Shown piece by piece: positions 48,818-61,800 of a stretch of DNA of 64,000 nucleotides. The translations under genes and the position numbers were made by a program. How positions within the stretch are numbered: position 1 is the stretch's first letter; each line of letters begins with the position of its first letter. The notes below the pieces were generated by a model. That model saw only the letters and a list, made by a program, of their open reading frames with translations. It did not search any database and was not told the DNA's origin. The stretch is taken from contig JAJFZO010000345.1 in the NCBI GenBank assembly GCA_021397835.1, positions 434,001 to 498,000 of the forward strand. The letters run 5' to 3'. This stretch comes from Moringa oleifera. Lineage: Eukaryota; Streptophyta; Magnoliopsida; Brassicales; Moringaceae.

Positions 48818-51800
48818 ATGGATAAAACTTGGATGTTTGCTGATAGAAGATCAAAGGCATATGATGTAGGGGTGAATAACTTTTTAGATTGTGCTGTTCA
48901 GAATAGTGATAACCCTGAATTAGTTCAGTGTCCATGTATTAAATGTGGCAACATGAAGCGTCATACCCCATATGAGATACGGAATCATTTATATATATAT
49001 GGAATTGATAGTAGCTATCAAAACTGGATATGGCACGGAGAAACCAGTATTGTTGGATCTTCTGCTAGTAAGAATGCTAAAGTTGTTAGGGAGGTAGAAC
49101 ACATCGAAGAAGTTGATAACACTGTGAAAATGGTACAAGAGGCATTTTTAGAGTATGATAGTAATCCTAACCACTTTGAAAGATTACTTTGTGATGTTAA
49201 GAAACCTTTGTACTCTGGATCAGTGAAGTTTACTAAATTATCTGCTTTAGTTAAATTGTACAATTTTAAGGCAAAATATGGTTGATCCGATCAAAGTTTT
49301 AGTGATCTTTTAAATTTGATTGCTAACTTTTGTCTGATAATAATGAAATGCCTACATCCATGTATGATGCCAAGAAAACATTGAATGCATTAGGGATGGA
49401 GTATCAAAAGATTCATGCCTGTCCAAATGATTGCATATTATATCGAAAGGAGTTTCAAGATGACATTCAATGTCCAACTTGTGGACTTTCAAGATGGAAA
49501 GTAATGAAAATAGTAACAAAATAAAGACTGGTATGCCTCCTAAGGTGTTGTGATATTTTTCACCAATACCAAGATTTAGAAGAATGTTCAAAAGTTCTAA
49601 AATATCATAATACCTTACATGACATTCAAATAAAAGGAAAATTGATAGTTAGTTGAGGCATCCATCGGATACACCATCATGGAAATTTGTTCACTACATG
49701 TGGCCAGAGTTTGCTTCAGAGCCAAGAAACTTAAGGCTTGTTATATCAGTAGATGGGATTAATCCGCATAGTACATTGAGTAGTCGATATAGTTGTTGGC
49801 CGGTGATTATGGTGAACTATAATTTACCGCCATGGTTAACAATGAAGAGAGAGTTCATGATGTTGATGTTACTAATATCAGGTCCTAAACAACCTGGTAA
49901 TGATATCGATGTCTACTTAGCTCCACTTATAGAAGACTTAAAAATGTTATGGGACACAAGTGTAAAAGTACATGATGCATACCGTAATAAGTCATTCAAC
50001 TTGAAAGTTATTTTATTATGGACAATCAATGATTTTCCTGTATATGGTAATTTATCTGGTTGCACTCTTAAATGGTATTATACTTGTCCTATCTGTGCTG
50101 AGAACACCCAAGCTAGTCACTTAAAATATAGTAAAAAGGCCTTCAATGGTGAACAAGAATTCAGAAAGCTATGTCATATGTTGGACACATAAGATTCTTA
50201 CCACAGCATCATCCTTACCGCAGACAAAAAAAGGCCTTCAATGGTGAACAAGAATTCAGAATTGCTCCCCAACCATTAAGCAGTGAAGAAGTCTTTCACA
50301 AAGTTCAATGTTTAGTAAATTCATAGGAAAAGTCGAAGAAAGGAAGTACAATGGGTAAAGATGATGTTGTTACACAGTGCTGGAAAAAGAGATTGATTTT
50401 CTTTGATTTACCATATTGAAAGTCCATGCATATCAGACATATTCTAGATGTCATGCACATTGAAAAGAATATTTGTGATAGTCTTCTTGGGACATTGCTT
50501 GATATTGTAGGAAAATCTAAAGATGGATTAGCTTCAAGAATGGATTTAAAAGACATGGGGTTAAGGTCTGAGTTGGAACCATAAGTTCATGGTAATTGTA
50601 CATTTGTAGCACCTGCATGCTACACTTTATCTAGGGAAGAAAAAAAAAATATTCTGTAAAGTTTTCAATGAGATTAAGGTCCCGGATGGGTATTCTTCAA
50701 ACATTAGAAATCTAGTATCCATGGATGACTTGAAACTATATGGGTTGAAGTCGCATGATTGTCATATCCTAATGCAACAACTTTTACCTATTGCTTTACA
50801 AGGTATGCTACCCAAAAATGTTAGATATGCTCTCATCAGAATTTTCATGTTCTTCAATTTATTATGGCAAAAGGTGGTGGACGTGTCAAAGTTAGATGGA
50901 ATTCAAAACGAACTTGTCACAACACTTTGTTTGCTTGAGAAGTACTTTCCTCCCAGCTTTTTTGATATTATGGTCCACCTCATAATTCATCTTATCAGAG
51001 AAGTAAAATTATGTGGTCCCGTATATTTACGATGGATGTACCCATTTGGAAGATACATGAAAGTGTTAAAGGGCTATGTTCGAAATCGTAATAAACCTGA
51101 GGGTAGTATTGCTGAGTCATACATTGCAGAAAAGGCATTAGAATTCTGCGTTGACTATTTATCTGGTATGAATATTATTGGAATTCCCCCATGAAAGAAT
51201 GTACTTGGTCGTTCAACTTGGAATGGAAAAGCTCTAACTAGTGGAACTGTTGAGAAAGCTGATAATGTCCTCCTTCATCAAGCGCACTTGTACGTTTTGA
51301 TGAATACGAGTGAAGTTCAACCATATATAAGGTAATTAAATTTTATGACTCATAGTTTATTATTATATGAAATAATATTTGAATTATTGTTTGATGATTT
51401 ATTCTTAACATGCAGTGAGCATTTAAATCAATTAAGGGTCAATAATTCTATCAAGTCAAAACGACTCAAATGGTTACATGATGAACAAAATCAAACCTTA
51501 AGTAATTGGTTATGCACACGGGTAAGAATATTTATTGTTGTCTAGACATTAAATTTATTTTTAATATGGTTCATCTAATATATGTTATGATATAGATTGA
51601 GAATAAACTTTTATTATCCAATCATAATGTCTCATATCTACACTACGATGGCTTGCCCATGGTCCTCGATCCACAATAATCAAGTATCCTGGATATATCA
51701 TCAACAGTTGTCGCTTTTACATAAAACAACGAGATAACTCAAGGATCCATCAAAATAGTGGTGTCACTCTAGTTGTCAACACCATGCAAATCTCTAGTGC

Positions 51801-52230
51801 TGAGGATAAAAATCCAATATATGGTGATTTATCATTCTATGGAGTTATATAAAAAATATGAGAACTAGATTATGCAACTTTTAGAGTTTCAGTTTTTAAA
51901 TGTGATTGGATTGAGAATAGTAGCAATATTAAAATTGATGATCTAGGAGTTGTGCTAGTTGATCTCAATCGGATTGGACATAAGAATGGTCAATTTATAT
52001 TGGCTTCATAAGCAAGACAAATATTTTACATTGAAGATTCAATTGATGCCAAATGGTATATAGTACTGTCAACACCTCCACAAGACTATGATGAAGATCA
52101 TGATTTGTGCGATATTAGTACGGAGCACATGTCTTTTTGTAATAATTTGCCACCTGCTGATTTATTTGACCAAATGGATGAGTATCATCTTGTATATGCT
52201 TGAGATAATGATGAAGGATTGTGGGTTTAA
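48818..52230 (+). pseudogene. CACTA TNP2-type transposase, broken
   Basis: The frame starts 'MDKTWMFADRRSKAYDVGVN', the transposase-associated N-terminal domain with zinc-binding 'CPCIKCGN' (48818-49285). The Transposase_21/TNP2 core follows: 'KIHACPNDCILYRKEF' with 'CPTCGLSRW' (49330-49510) and, from 49653, 'VISVDGINP' and 'TINDFPVYGNLSGC' with 'CPICAE'. Next come 'LDVMHIEKNICDSLLGTLL' (~50440), a DUF4218 region at 50721-51194 and, after introns at ~51333-51415 and ~51522-51595, a DUF4216 region ('LVDLNRIGHKNGQFILAS', 51950-52010). Defects include a stop for an expected Trp at 49283, a frameshift near 49325, several stops between 49550 and 49650, a duplicated filler at ~50135-50168, and stops near 50417, 50581 and 51192. 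The gene is clearly dead, but all domains are traceable. Confidence 0.88.
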
Positions 52231-52377
52231 GTATTTTTTAATGTAGTAATCAATTGCCTCATGTGTCAAAGTTATTCTATTTTTTATAATTTTATTTTAT
52301 TTTTTTTTAATTTTGTCATGTTATATCATATTTTGCATATATGATGCTAACCATATTTTGTTATTGTTCATAGATTT

Positions 52378-53800
52378 GATGGATCCTTCTGAACAATCAA
52401 GTGAAGGCTTTCAAGGGCCCAAAAAACGAGGTATCACCAGTATGCCTAAGATAATTAAGAGTCGTACTTCTGGAGTTAAGCTCATGATCGAGGTAAATGA
52501 TAAAGATCAACCAATTGGGAGGAATGACATCCAATTCAATAGCTACATTGAGGTGGTGGTACGTAATACAGTGCCTATAAATATCATGAATTGGCACTCA
52601 GTAAGCATTGAAATGAAAAATAAGATTTGGGAGACAATATTGGTAAGTTAAATGAAACACAATGTGGTATTGCTTTTCAATTAGTTTACTGCTAATTAAT
52701 TTGATTTACACCAATTCACTTTTTTATAATATGTTGTAGGAGACGTATGATATTGATGCGAGCATGAAAAGGTACGTACTTTAGTCTGCTGCAAACAAAT
52801 GGAGGAACTTCAAGACCAATCTTACATCAAAGCACATATTCCCTCACATTGATGACTTGAAATTTTTATCATTTCCACCTGAAGAATATAGCAGTGTTAT
52901 TGATGTTGGGGTGTGGCAAAAATTTGTGAACTCTCGTATAACAGAAGAGTTTCAGGTATATATTTATAGTTAGTAAAGTTTTTGTTTATATAATTTTCTC
53001 CAAATGTTGATGTGTATTGATCTTACAGGAAAAGAGACAAATAGCAAAAGAGAAAAGAAAGAAGAATGTGTACGATCATCGTTTATCTATAAAGGGATTT
53101 GCAGGGCTAGAAAGTGAACTTATAAGTTTTTTTTATTTATTATGTTTATAATTGATAATATATTCATTTGGTAGTACATTTTAAAATCTAACATGTTCAC
53201 TCTTTATGTTAAAAGAGGAAACAAGTGTTGGGTAGCGATGCTCAAATTGATCGTGCTTTATTGTGGAAGGCTTCACGACAGATTAAAAAGGGGGAATATG
53301 TGAATGATGCCAGCCGATTTTGTGGGAAAATAATTATAAGTGTAGTTCAACTTTTTTCTAGCATTTATAGTAATAAATTTCATGTTTATTAGTTAATTTT
53401 ATCATAACATTGTAGGATGAGTTTATGACATAGAGCACACAGGGTAAATTTACAAACTTCGATCCAGAAGATGTACTGACAAAAGCTCTTGGTACACCTG
53501 AGCGCCCCGGACGAATTAGAGGTCAAGGATCTAGGGTAACTATCACATCTTATTTTGGGAAACCCAAAAAGTTGAATGTCCCTCAAGGTATGCAATTAGA
53601 TCAACAGCAATTGATAGAGATGATAAGGTGGTTTACAGAGCATAAAGAGGTTTTGACAAACATTGTTGTGAACAAAAATGATGATGTCCAGCAAGAAAAA
53701 TCTACAATGCAATTTCGTTCAAGTAAAGCTAGCAACAATATAACTGGGTTATTGGAGGAAGAAGAATATCCAATACCTTAATCACCTATGCCAGTCACAC
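52378..53800 (+). pseudogene. CACTA second gene, TNPA/Ptta-like part
   Basis: The first exon (about 52378-52645) has 'DQPIGRNDIQFNSYIEVVV' and 'MNWHSVSIEMKNKIWE', typical of plant En/Spm Ptta transposase (Transposase_24). A second exon (~52740-52957) gives 'SAANKWRNFKTNLTSKHIF', and a third (~53031) gives 'YDHRLSIKGFAGLE'. Later exons give 'LWKASRQIKKGEYVND' (~53250) and 'LTKALGTPERPGRIRGQG' (~53480). Stops fall at 'RYVL*SAAN' (~52782), 'EFMT*STQG' (~53430) and 'YPIP*SP' (~53779). Exon edges follow GT-AG signals and are approximate. Confidence 0.8.
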
Positions 53801-53914
53801 CATTAGCACTTGCACCTACAGTGGTACCACATGACAACAAAGTATGTTACATGTTATTCATAATAGATGTGATATTAATAATATTACGAACGTAACTTTT
53901 TTTTTTTTTGATCA

Positions 53915-55470
53915 TTACAGTGTGAGCCATGCCATATGTTAATCCAGTCATCAGACTACATAGTGGCAAGTGGAGTTATCTTCATGGATCAGACTCCTAA
54001 TCAGATCATCCATGGGCGTCCATTATTTTCTGGTGATGTTCGGGTGATAGTGGACGTAGCTATTCATGGAGATGCACAGTTGCCTCGTCCTAACCCAGAC
54101 GTTGGATTGACAAATATTTTTTCTGCACTTGGTTCAGTTGTTGCTTGGTCTCGAGATTGGATCATTGTTGGTACACATGAGGTAATGCTTTTGGTAATAT
54201 ATTTTATAAAGTCAACATATTAATGTCAACTAAGTTTGCAAAATTTTTTCAGCTATCGATTATAAAACAACAGGGTAAGTTGCCAATTAAGAAAGCACTA
54301 ATATTGACAAAACCACAATCATCACAACAAGTGTCTTCCGTTGGGCTATCACAAGGATTACAGAAGATGTATAATTATGTGAACATGGTGATGGCATCGG
54401 ATGAAGCAATACATATACGTTTAACTGAAGTCTTTGCTTCTGATGGACATGTATTTGTGGCTCGAGAAGATATCATGCAATTTTGTCACATGGAAGAGCT
54501 AAGTGTCACCATTATTCAGGCTTACATTTTGTACGTATGTCTTTTGAATTTTTATTTGGTTATTATTGTTTGGCTACATCATATTTATATTTTTCTTACT
54601 CTTTATTATTTTAGTAAACTTTATACAGATTTAACTGTACTTGGCTTGAAAAAGTATTTTGTATTTGCTGATCCGTCAACATTGTCATATGGAATGTCTA
54701 TAAGTATAGACACTCAAGCTCGTCACTTAGCTAATAGAATGATAGATCCATGTGACGAAGGAGTAGTGATATTTCCTTATAACTTAAGGTAAGTTGTAAT
54801 ACTAATTAAAATTATTAATAGATTTGTTCAAAATATTTTTTACATTTATTTTTCATAATGTAGGCAGCACTGGTTGTTGGCAGTTGCCGAGCCTCGTAAT
54901 TTTGTGTACAATATTTTTGATCCTTTGAACCATGGTTCTCGTCAAGAACTAGATCAACTTATGTCCACGTAAGTGAAAATATTTTCATTTATGTTAGTAT
55001 ATATTTTTTCTTACTCTTAATAATATTGATTATTTTCTATTGGTAGTTCTTTTAAATTGTTTCAAGTTTTCAAAGAATCAAGTATTAGGCGCATTCTTAG
55101 GAGTATTCCTGCTAAGGTATGTATATTTAAACCTATATGTGATGTTAGTTTTATTTATTTTGCAAAATATAATAATGATAAATTTTTAATGCATGTCCAC
55201 ATCAGCCTTCAATTACTGAGTATGGATATTATATTATGAAAATTTTAAGGGACATTCATTGATAGACGTGATAAAAATATCCCATATGCAAAAATGGTAA
55301 GTTTTTAATCATTTGCTTATGTAAATACTTAAGTAATTAATTGATGTGTTTACTAAAAATTTTAATTGGACTAACTTTTTTTTTTTGAAATATAGTTAGT
55401 GGACATAAATACTGACACCCAATCAGATATCGATGAAGTTAGAAAGGAGGTTGGACAATTTCTTTAGAGT
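53915..55470 (+). pseudogene. CACTA second gene, ULP1-like protease part
   Basis: Exons continue with a beta-rich domain ('SSDYIVASGVIFMDQ', 'DVRVIVDVAIHGDAQLPRP', 53930-54180) seen before the protease in plant transposase-derived proteins. A region from ~54270 to 55250 then resembles the C48/ULP1 fold: 'YFVFADPSTLSYGMS', 'RMIDPCDEGVVIFPYNLR', an exon starting 'QHWLLAVAEP' with the candidate catalytic His (~54865), and 'YNIFDPLNHGSRQELD' with the candidate Asp (~54910). The block 'PSITEYGYYIMKILRDIH' (~55203-55250) is where such proteases have Cys-Gly; here the residue is Tyr (TAT). A tail 'NTDTQSDIDEVRKEVGQFL' ends at ~55468. ULP1-like domains in CACTA and MULE elements are known in plants; this copy looks inactive. 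Confidence 0.72.
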
Positions 55471-55859
55471 GCCATATTAGAAAGTTGAACCTTGAAGATT
55501 TTTGTACACATGACCATTATTGAATTTATATAGTTAAATTTTTAGGATTGTGTAATATTTTAACTCATGTATTGTACATATAAAGTTTAATTATAACATC
55601 AAACTTTAGTGATCTTTTGTTTTGTTTATCTCTTATTACTTTTCTAGATTAGATTATTTTGAGTGTTTCCAAGTATGAAAGAAGTAATGGCGATCTCTGT
55701 TAGAATGGTATTAAAGTGTATAACATAAAAATTTTGGTTGAATATATATTATGAAGAATTGTATTGATGTATATGGATGATGTGAAAGCAGGTTTTGAAT
55801 AATTTGAATATAAAAATTTTTTATTTATTTTCAAATAAATACAAAAAATACCTTTAATG

Positions 55860-56110
55860 AGTATCCCCTTTTAACGACAGTTCCGTTGGAACTGTCATTA
55901 AAGGGTACCCCCATTTAACGGAAGTTCCGTTGGAACTGTCATTAAAGGGTACCCCCCTTTAACGGCAGTTATGTTTGGAATGATCATTAAAGGGTACCCC
56001 CTTTAAAGACAATTCTGTTGGAACTATCAATAATTGTCATTAACACTTTTTCCCTTTAATGACATGAACAAAAATGATAATTTTACAACTGTCATTAAAA
56101 ACTATTTTTA
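55860..56110. repeat. CACTA right subterminal dyad array
   Basis: Tandem units of 47-50 bases containing TTTAACGACAGTTCCGTTGG, AACTGTCATTAAAGGGTACC and variants repeat about four times (from 55872), then degrade toward the terminus. Each contains a dyad (ACAGTTCC/GGAACTGT) of the same general kind as at the left end. Confidence 0.88.
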
Positions 56111-56141
56111 ATTGTCATTAAAGCTTTTATTTGTAACAGTG

Positions 56142-58190
56142 AAAACTCTGATATTTATCTCAAATGATAAATTAAAGTCTGATATCCAAAACATTACACT
56201 AAAAATCCTAAAGTTTCATTGATGATCAACACTAATCTTGATCTCTTGCATTGTTGAAAATTAATATTAAAGATAAGGGTAAAATTGAATTTGTCATTTG
56301 GTTTTCTTCCTTTGACTTCACTGAGTAACAAAAACTTTATTATCACAAAGTTAAGGTTTCAAAGAGGGTGGTTGAAATCTGAGATTAGGTTTAAAAGATT
56401 TTCAAAATTAGTAGAGTAATTAAAGTTATCATATTGATTTAAAGGAGAACCAAAACTCGATTTCGACCAAAAATATCTTTAGTATGCTGCATTATTCATT
56501 GATCGATGAAAGAAAGTGATATTTTACAATATGATATTCCTTTATGTTCATGAGGTTGTAAAGTGAAATTGTGCACTTCATGGACATCAAGGAACCAAGG
56601 AGATGATTTTGGGGGTGCAACCAAAATAGGGTAGTGTTTTAACTTTTGTTACAATTATTATTAATGTTGATGTTAGTTAAAGTTAATGATGTTAGTGAGA
56701 ATTCAATTAGTTAATTTCTTTAGGGGTAGATTTTTTAATTTTGTTGTAATTATTTGTTAGTGTTGATGTTCATTAAAGTTAGTAATGTTAATGAGCTTTA
56801 ATTAGTTATTTATTAAGTTTGATTTTAGTGTATTTACAGAAAAAAACAAGCAATAGATTTGATGTTAGTGAATTTGCACAAAAAAAAAAAAACACTTTGT
56901 TATTTACATGCTATCTAATGAGATGTCTCTATTTTTTTTCTTTATTTCATATTACAACCAGTAATGATAGGAAAACAAGTCCATGCATACTAGTTGCCAA
57001 ACTAGTGATCAAGTTTTGTACTTTTATAATAATCTCTATTAGATACTCCATGAATGTAAAGATGTTACAAATTTAAGCTTTATAACTTATTGATCCTTTT
57101 TATGTTGTAGAAATATAATTTTTGGATACTTTCGACGGTATGATATTCTGATTTGTAGTTATGGTATGTAGATATACTAAGATTACTAAGTTAAGTGTGG
57201 TGGCTATAGGACCAAGTTGTATTTTATAAAAAGATTGTTGTACTATCTTGAATTATTACTTGTACTGTATTGATTATATATTGTATTGAGAGGAGTGAGG
57301 AAGACAATTGGAGTAAGAATGGGAGCTACACTGTTTTTTCTCATCATCAACTAATATAGCATTTTAGTTTTATGTTGTAGAAAAAGAATTATTTTGAGAT
57401 ATGTAATGACATTGTTGCTCAGTGGTGACTTTGTGTAATATACACTAAGTTTATGTGCTGTAATAACTTTGTAATGAATCATGATTATATTAATCTTGTT
57501 AATATAATTTGTGTTTTTATTGGTTTAATGTTAACTAAGTTTGATGTGTTTTAGTTCGTTTAATATGTGTAATGTAATGATTTTATGTAATGACCATTTT
57601 AGATGCACACTAAGTTTTATATATGTATATTAAGTTTATACAATAAGTTTGCAATGGTACATTGTTTATTGAAATGGATTATTTTGTGTATAACAAGTTA
57701 AAAAATTGTCATGACCAATACAATTAGATGCATCCAAAACAATCATGACCAATACAATAAGATACATCTAAAACGGTCATGACCTACTCCAACATTTATA
57801 ACTAAAAGTTACACTAAATAGTTATGACCAACACTCCAATATTTATAATCAAAGTTACATTCCAAATAGTCATGATCAATGCACCAATATAAATACCAAA
57901 TAATACTTCCCAAATGAAATCCTTCATCCATCCATTTCGCATCTAAATTGACAATTAAAATCTAAAATAACTTTATTTATTTATTTCAAATAGGTTGTTC
58001 TATGACATATGTTTTTACATCATAAATTTTCAAATAACTTCAATTTATTATATCCACTTCAATTCACTAAATATTATCAAAATAACTTACTAAGCTACTA
58101 TATTTTTTCATAACACATAACACAAGTCCATTGCTTCACAAGCTACTAAATAGTAAACTATAATGGAAGTTCATTACATTACAAATCTTA
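56142..58190. other. AT-rich intergenic DNA with minor duplications
   Basis: No gene is recognised. A ~90-base segment around 'TTAATGTTGATGTTAGTTAA' is tandemly duplicated (56640-56815). Between 57700 and 57890 the motif GTCATGACCAATAC...AGATACATC repeats about five times with decay. The right part may be the 3' flank of the MULE gene described next. Confidence 0.5.
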
Positions 58191-58194
58191 GTGG

Positions 58195-58834
58195 CTTTCA
58201 TTTACTATGTCTAACTCTCTTAGTTGCCATAGTTTTGATTCTATAATCTTCAGGTCTGGTAAAAAGGACTCCAATGTTTGTTATAAAAAGTTAAGTGAGA
58301 TGTTAGACTTGCATCACTTAAATTTGAAGTTGACCTATTTGGTGTAAATGTTCTTTTTGTCAATGATGGTATTAGAGGTCTACTCATAAAGAGCCTAAGC
58401 TACTGTTTAGACGATTGAATTGATATTCTGAATATTGGTAGCTAGGTGGATGGGGGTGTTGTTCGATTAGTGAATAGAACTATTTGTAGTACTTGAGATT
58501 GTATCAATATGGTTATTGTTGGCTGGGTTATTGGGCGAATTTGAGCCCCTGTCAATGAAATAATTAATTAAAAATACTTTCTTATAAAATAAAAATTAAA
58601 ATGAAAGCGAGAATCAAAAATTCTTACATAATGATGCAGTTGTGTTATGAGTGAATAAGGTTGTTGCTGGCTAGGTCGTTGGGGTGTTTGTTTCCCTATT
58701 AGTGAAAGTAATCAGAACTATTATCTTACAAAATTAATCAATTAAAATAATCTCAGATACTTACCTAATATTACAACTGAATTATCATATTATAACATAG
58801 TTAATCCTATTGATGTATTTGATGGCATTGGACC
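58195..58834 (-). pseudogene. 3' exons of a second MULE gene (left of the hAT insertion)
   Basis: Minus-strand exons continue the gene at 63107-63660. Exon 58765-58834 ends in a GTAAGTATC donor. Exon 58628-58695 starts after CACTAATAG, joins in phase and reads 'GKQTPQRPSQQQPYSLIT'. Another starts at 58548 after TTGACAG and contains a diverged repeat of the same Gln/Pro/Tyr-rich sequence ('HPHPPSYQYSEYQF'). A further stretch at ~58270-58195 reads 'LPDLKIIESKLWQLRELDI'. Stops occur (for example 'TML*YDN' and three in the 58548 exon). Low-complexity tails after the zinc knuckle are usual in MULE and FAR1-type proteins. Confidence 0.6.
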
Positions 58835-61800
58835 GAAAGGTGAGCATTTGGTTAATTTGGTTCATTCAGTTTAAAAATTTTAAAAACTGAGTTGACTGAA
58901 TTCTTTTAAAAATTAATAGAAACTGATCAAATTTGAAAGATAACCTAATCAACGGAACTGAATTTTTTTTAAATTGGTTTAATCGATAATCGAATAAACC
59001 TAATAAACCAAAATTTATTTAGGTTTAAATTTTATATTTTTTTGCTTTTAAACTACTTTAAATCTTGAATAATAATTTACAAATCAAACTTATATGATAT
59101 ATCATTAACAACCTATTTATATAGATGAAATATAGAATTAAACTTTACTTCAATAACATCCTCATATATACTTACATAAAAATCAACATTCTAACATATA
59201 GAAATCAAAATTTTTTATACATTAATAACAACTTTCAGAATATAAAAACTTTTAATCACGAAAAAAAAAATTTTTTATATTAAAATATGACTGGCATATG
59301 ATACATTAGCATTCAACGAATCAACATCAAAGGGAATATCTCATTGGAGTTGCAATCATTGTTTTTATATTATGCCTTTGGTTTCTTGAAAAAGTTTTTT
59401 CAGTCAATCAAAAGGCTGAAAAAGCCAAAAAAAAAAAAAAAAAAACAAGTATAACAATGTCAAAAAGACAAAGTGCATTCTCATACATTATCAATGATAA
59501 ACAATTACCCAAATAAAACTCCTCCTAGATCAATGATACGGTACTCCAAAAACATTATATGATAAGATTATATTCAAATAATATCTAGGCTTCCCATATG
59601 ACATCTTAATTACTAATATTTCTCTTTTATGATAATCAATTAATAAAAAAAAAAGAAAATCAAGAAATAAAGGTCAACTCAACACCAAAATCTCAACTAT
59701 ATGAGATATGAAATCAATAGTAATAAAATAAATTTCATTGAAACGGTGCTTCCAAACTAATCAATTGTAGCATCTAATGCAATTTTTGACAAATTTATAA
59801 ACATATAATCAAATTTGTTATTAAGAAAAGTGTTATGAAACTGATCTAATAAAGATTAATAACCAAAAAATATAAAATAACCAAACAAATAAATTAATTA
59901 TTCATATCAAGTTTCTCAAGCTCTGTCAAGTCCTCCTCAATGGCATCAAAACATGGAGATCTATGTAACCAATTTTGAGCAAAATAAGAACTTGTACAAG
60001 CTTAGGAGTCCATGAACTCCTATTTGTATCAAGCACGTGTTCACCGATTCTAAAAGCAAATTCAGAAGCAATCGTAGATATAGAAGCTACCAATACATCA
60101 CGAGCCATATGGGAAAGAATACGAAACCTATGACTATTAAGTTTCCACTGATTAAGAATATCAAAGTTATTATCATCTTTTGCATTCTTCTCACTTAAAA
60201 ATCTATCAAAATTTGATTTGTTTTCTTTTTTTTTTTCAATCTCTTTCTTATATCTCTTGAACTTAAACAAAAGAACTTTCCTTATTTTTTCAATCCTAAT
60301 TCATTTTTCTTTGCAATTTAACTCATTTGACTGCTTTCACCAACTTGTTTATATTGAGGTTGCAAAATTTTTTTTATACTCATGAAACAACTCTTGAATT
60401 GTTCTTCTCACATTACTAGTCATCACTAAATCTTGTTCTACATCATACATTTTTAAAAAAGCAAAATTTCACAAACTAAAGCTTTTTTTAAGATCCAGAA
60501 TAAAAATAATATAAAGTAGCATATTCATCTTTTGCACATTTTCCCAATACTTATCAAACTTATCTTTCATTTTTTTTGGCCATTGCATTTAATTTAACAT
60601 CAAGATGTGTTTTCCAATTGTGAAAAGTAGTATATCCTCAATAAAACATTACAAATATCCTCAAGAAAACTATTGGATGTGATATGTGAAGAAATTAAAA
60701 CTTTGATTGTGAGTTCATAAAATTATTACAAGAAAAGATAAAATCTCTTAACACGTTTCCATTTTTTTTTTGTTAGGCAACCTATCTCCCATTATTAACT
60801 CATTTCTATAATGAAGATCAACATCATTAAATACCTCAAAAGCCTTCTCAAATTTTTGAGTTGCATCCAACATCAAATAAGTGGAGTTATACCTTGTGCT
60901 GACATCTAAACATAATAAACTTTCACTTTCAAAATTTTTAACTAAAACACATTCTTTAAATTTGGTCAACATTGTAGGTGATTATTTCACATATTTAACT
61001 ATCCCTGTAACACGTGTAATTGATTCATTTATTTCTTTTAATCCATCAGTAATAATGAGATTTAGAATGTGCAAAATGCATCTTAAATTAAGATATTTTC
61101 CTTCTTGAATGTGAGTTCCTAAATTATTCAATCTTTTCTTCAAGTATGACATTGCAACATCATTAAAACTAGCATTATCAACAGTAACAGTAAAAACCTA
61201 ATCAATCCCCCAATCACGAAATATATTAATGACTTTTTTGATGGTCTCACCTTTATGACTAAAAATAAGACAAAAGCTTAATATTTTTTTTACTCAGTTT
61301 CTAGTCTTAATTAATAAAAGGAGCTGTAAAATACAAATAATTAATTCATTGCTCTGAAATCTATGTGTTTGGTAAGAGATACTCTTATACTAGATGATTT
61401 CAATTATTATTTCAATTTGACCTTTTCATCATTTAAAGCTGATAACAATCTCTAGCTATAGTCCATCATGAAGGCATACGAAACTTAAGACATGCAACGT
61501 TGAAAATCATTACCATCCACAAATTTAAAAGGCAATTCATTCATAATGATCATGTTATTTATATCCTTCTTAATAACATCTTGATTAAACTTTCAACTAC
61601 CTAAAAATCCATCTTCTTCAGATTGAAAAAACCAATTCAGTTTGACTAGAATCAACACTAATATTTATTCTCTTCTTACAAGTACCCACATGAGCTTTCA
61701 ATGTAGTTGCTTCATTTCTTTTTAGAATCAATAAAAAACTCCCTATCACAATAATTACATTTGGGTTTATGCTCACCTTAGTCATTAAAAAATTTGGTGA

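Larger units (their letters stand above)
46533..56141 (+). mobile_element. CACTA (En/Spm) DNA transposon, 9.6 kb, degenerate
   Basis: The left end begins CACTACTACAAAAATTATAA and the right end finishes ...ATTTGTAACAGTG, whose reverse complement CACTGTTACAAATAA pairs with it (about 12 of the first 15 positions). Both ends are flanked by AAA, the 3-bp target duplication expected for this superfamily. Arrays of ~30-bp dyads lie inside both ends. Internally there are a TNP2-type transposase gene and a second TNPA-like/ULP1-like gene on the plus strand, both with stops. Length and gene order fit an autonomous ancestor. It is now presumably unable to move without help. Confidence 0.9.
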
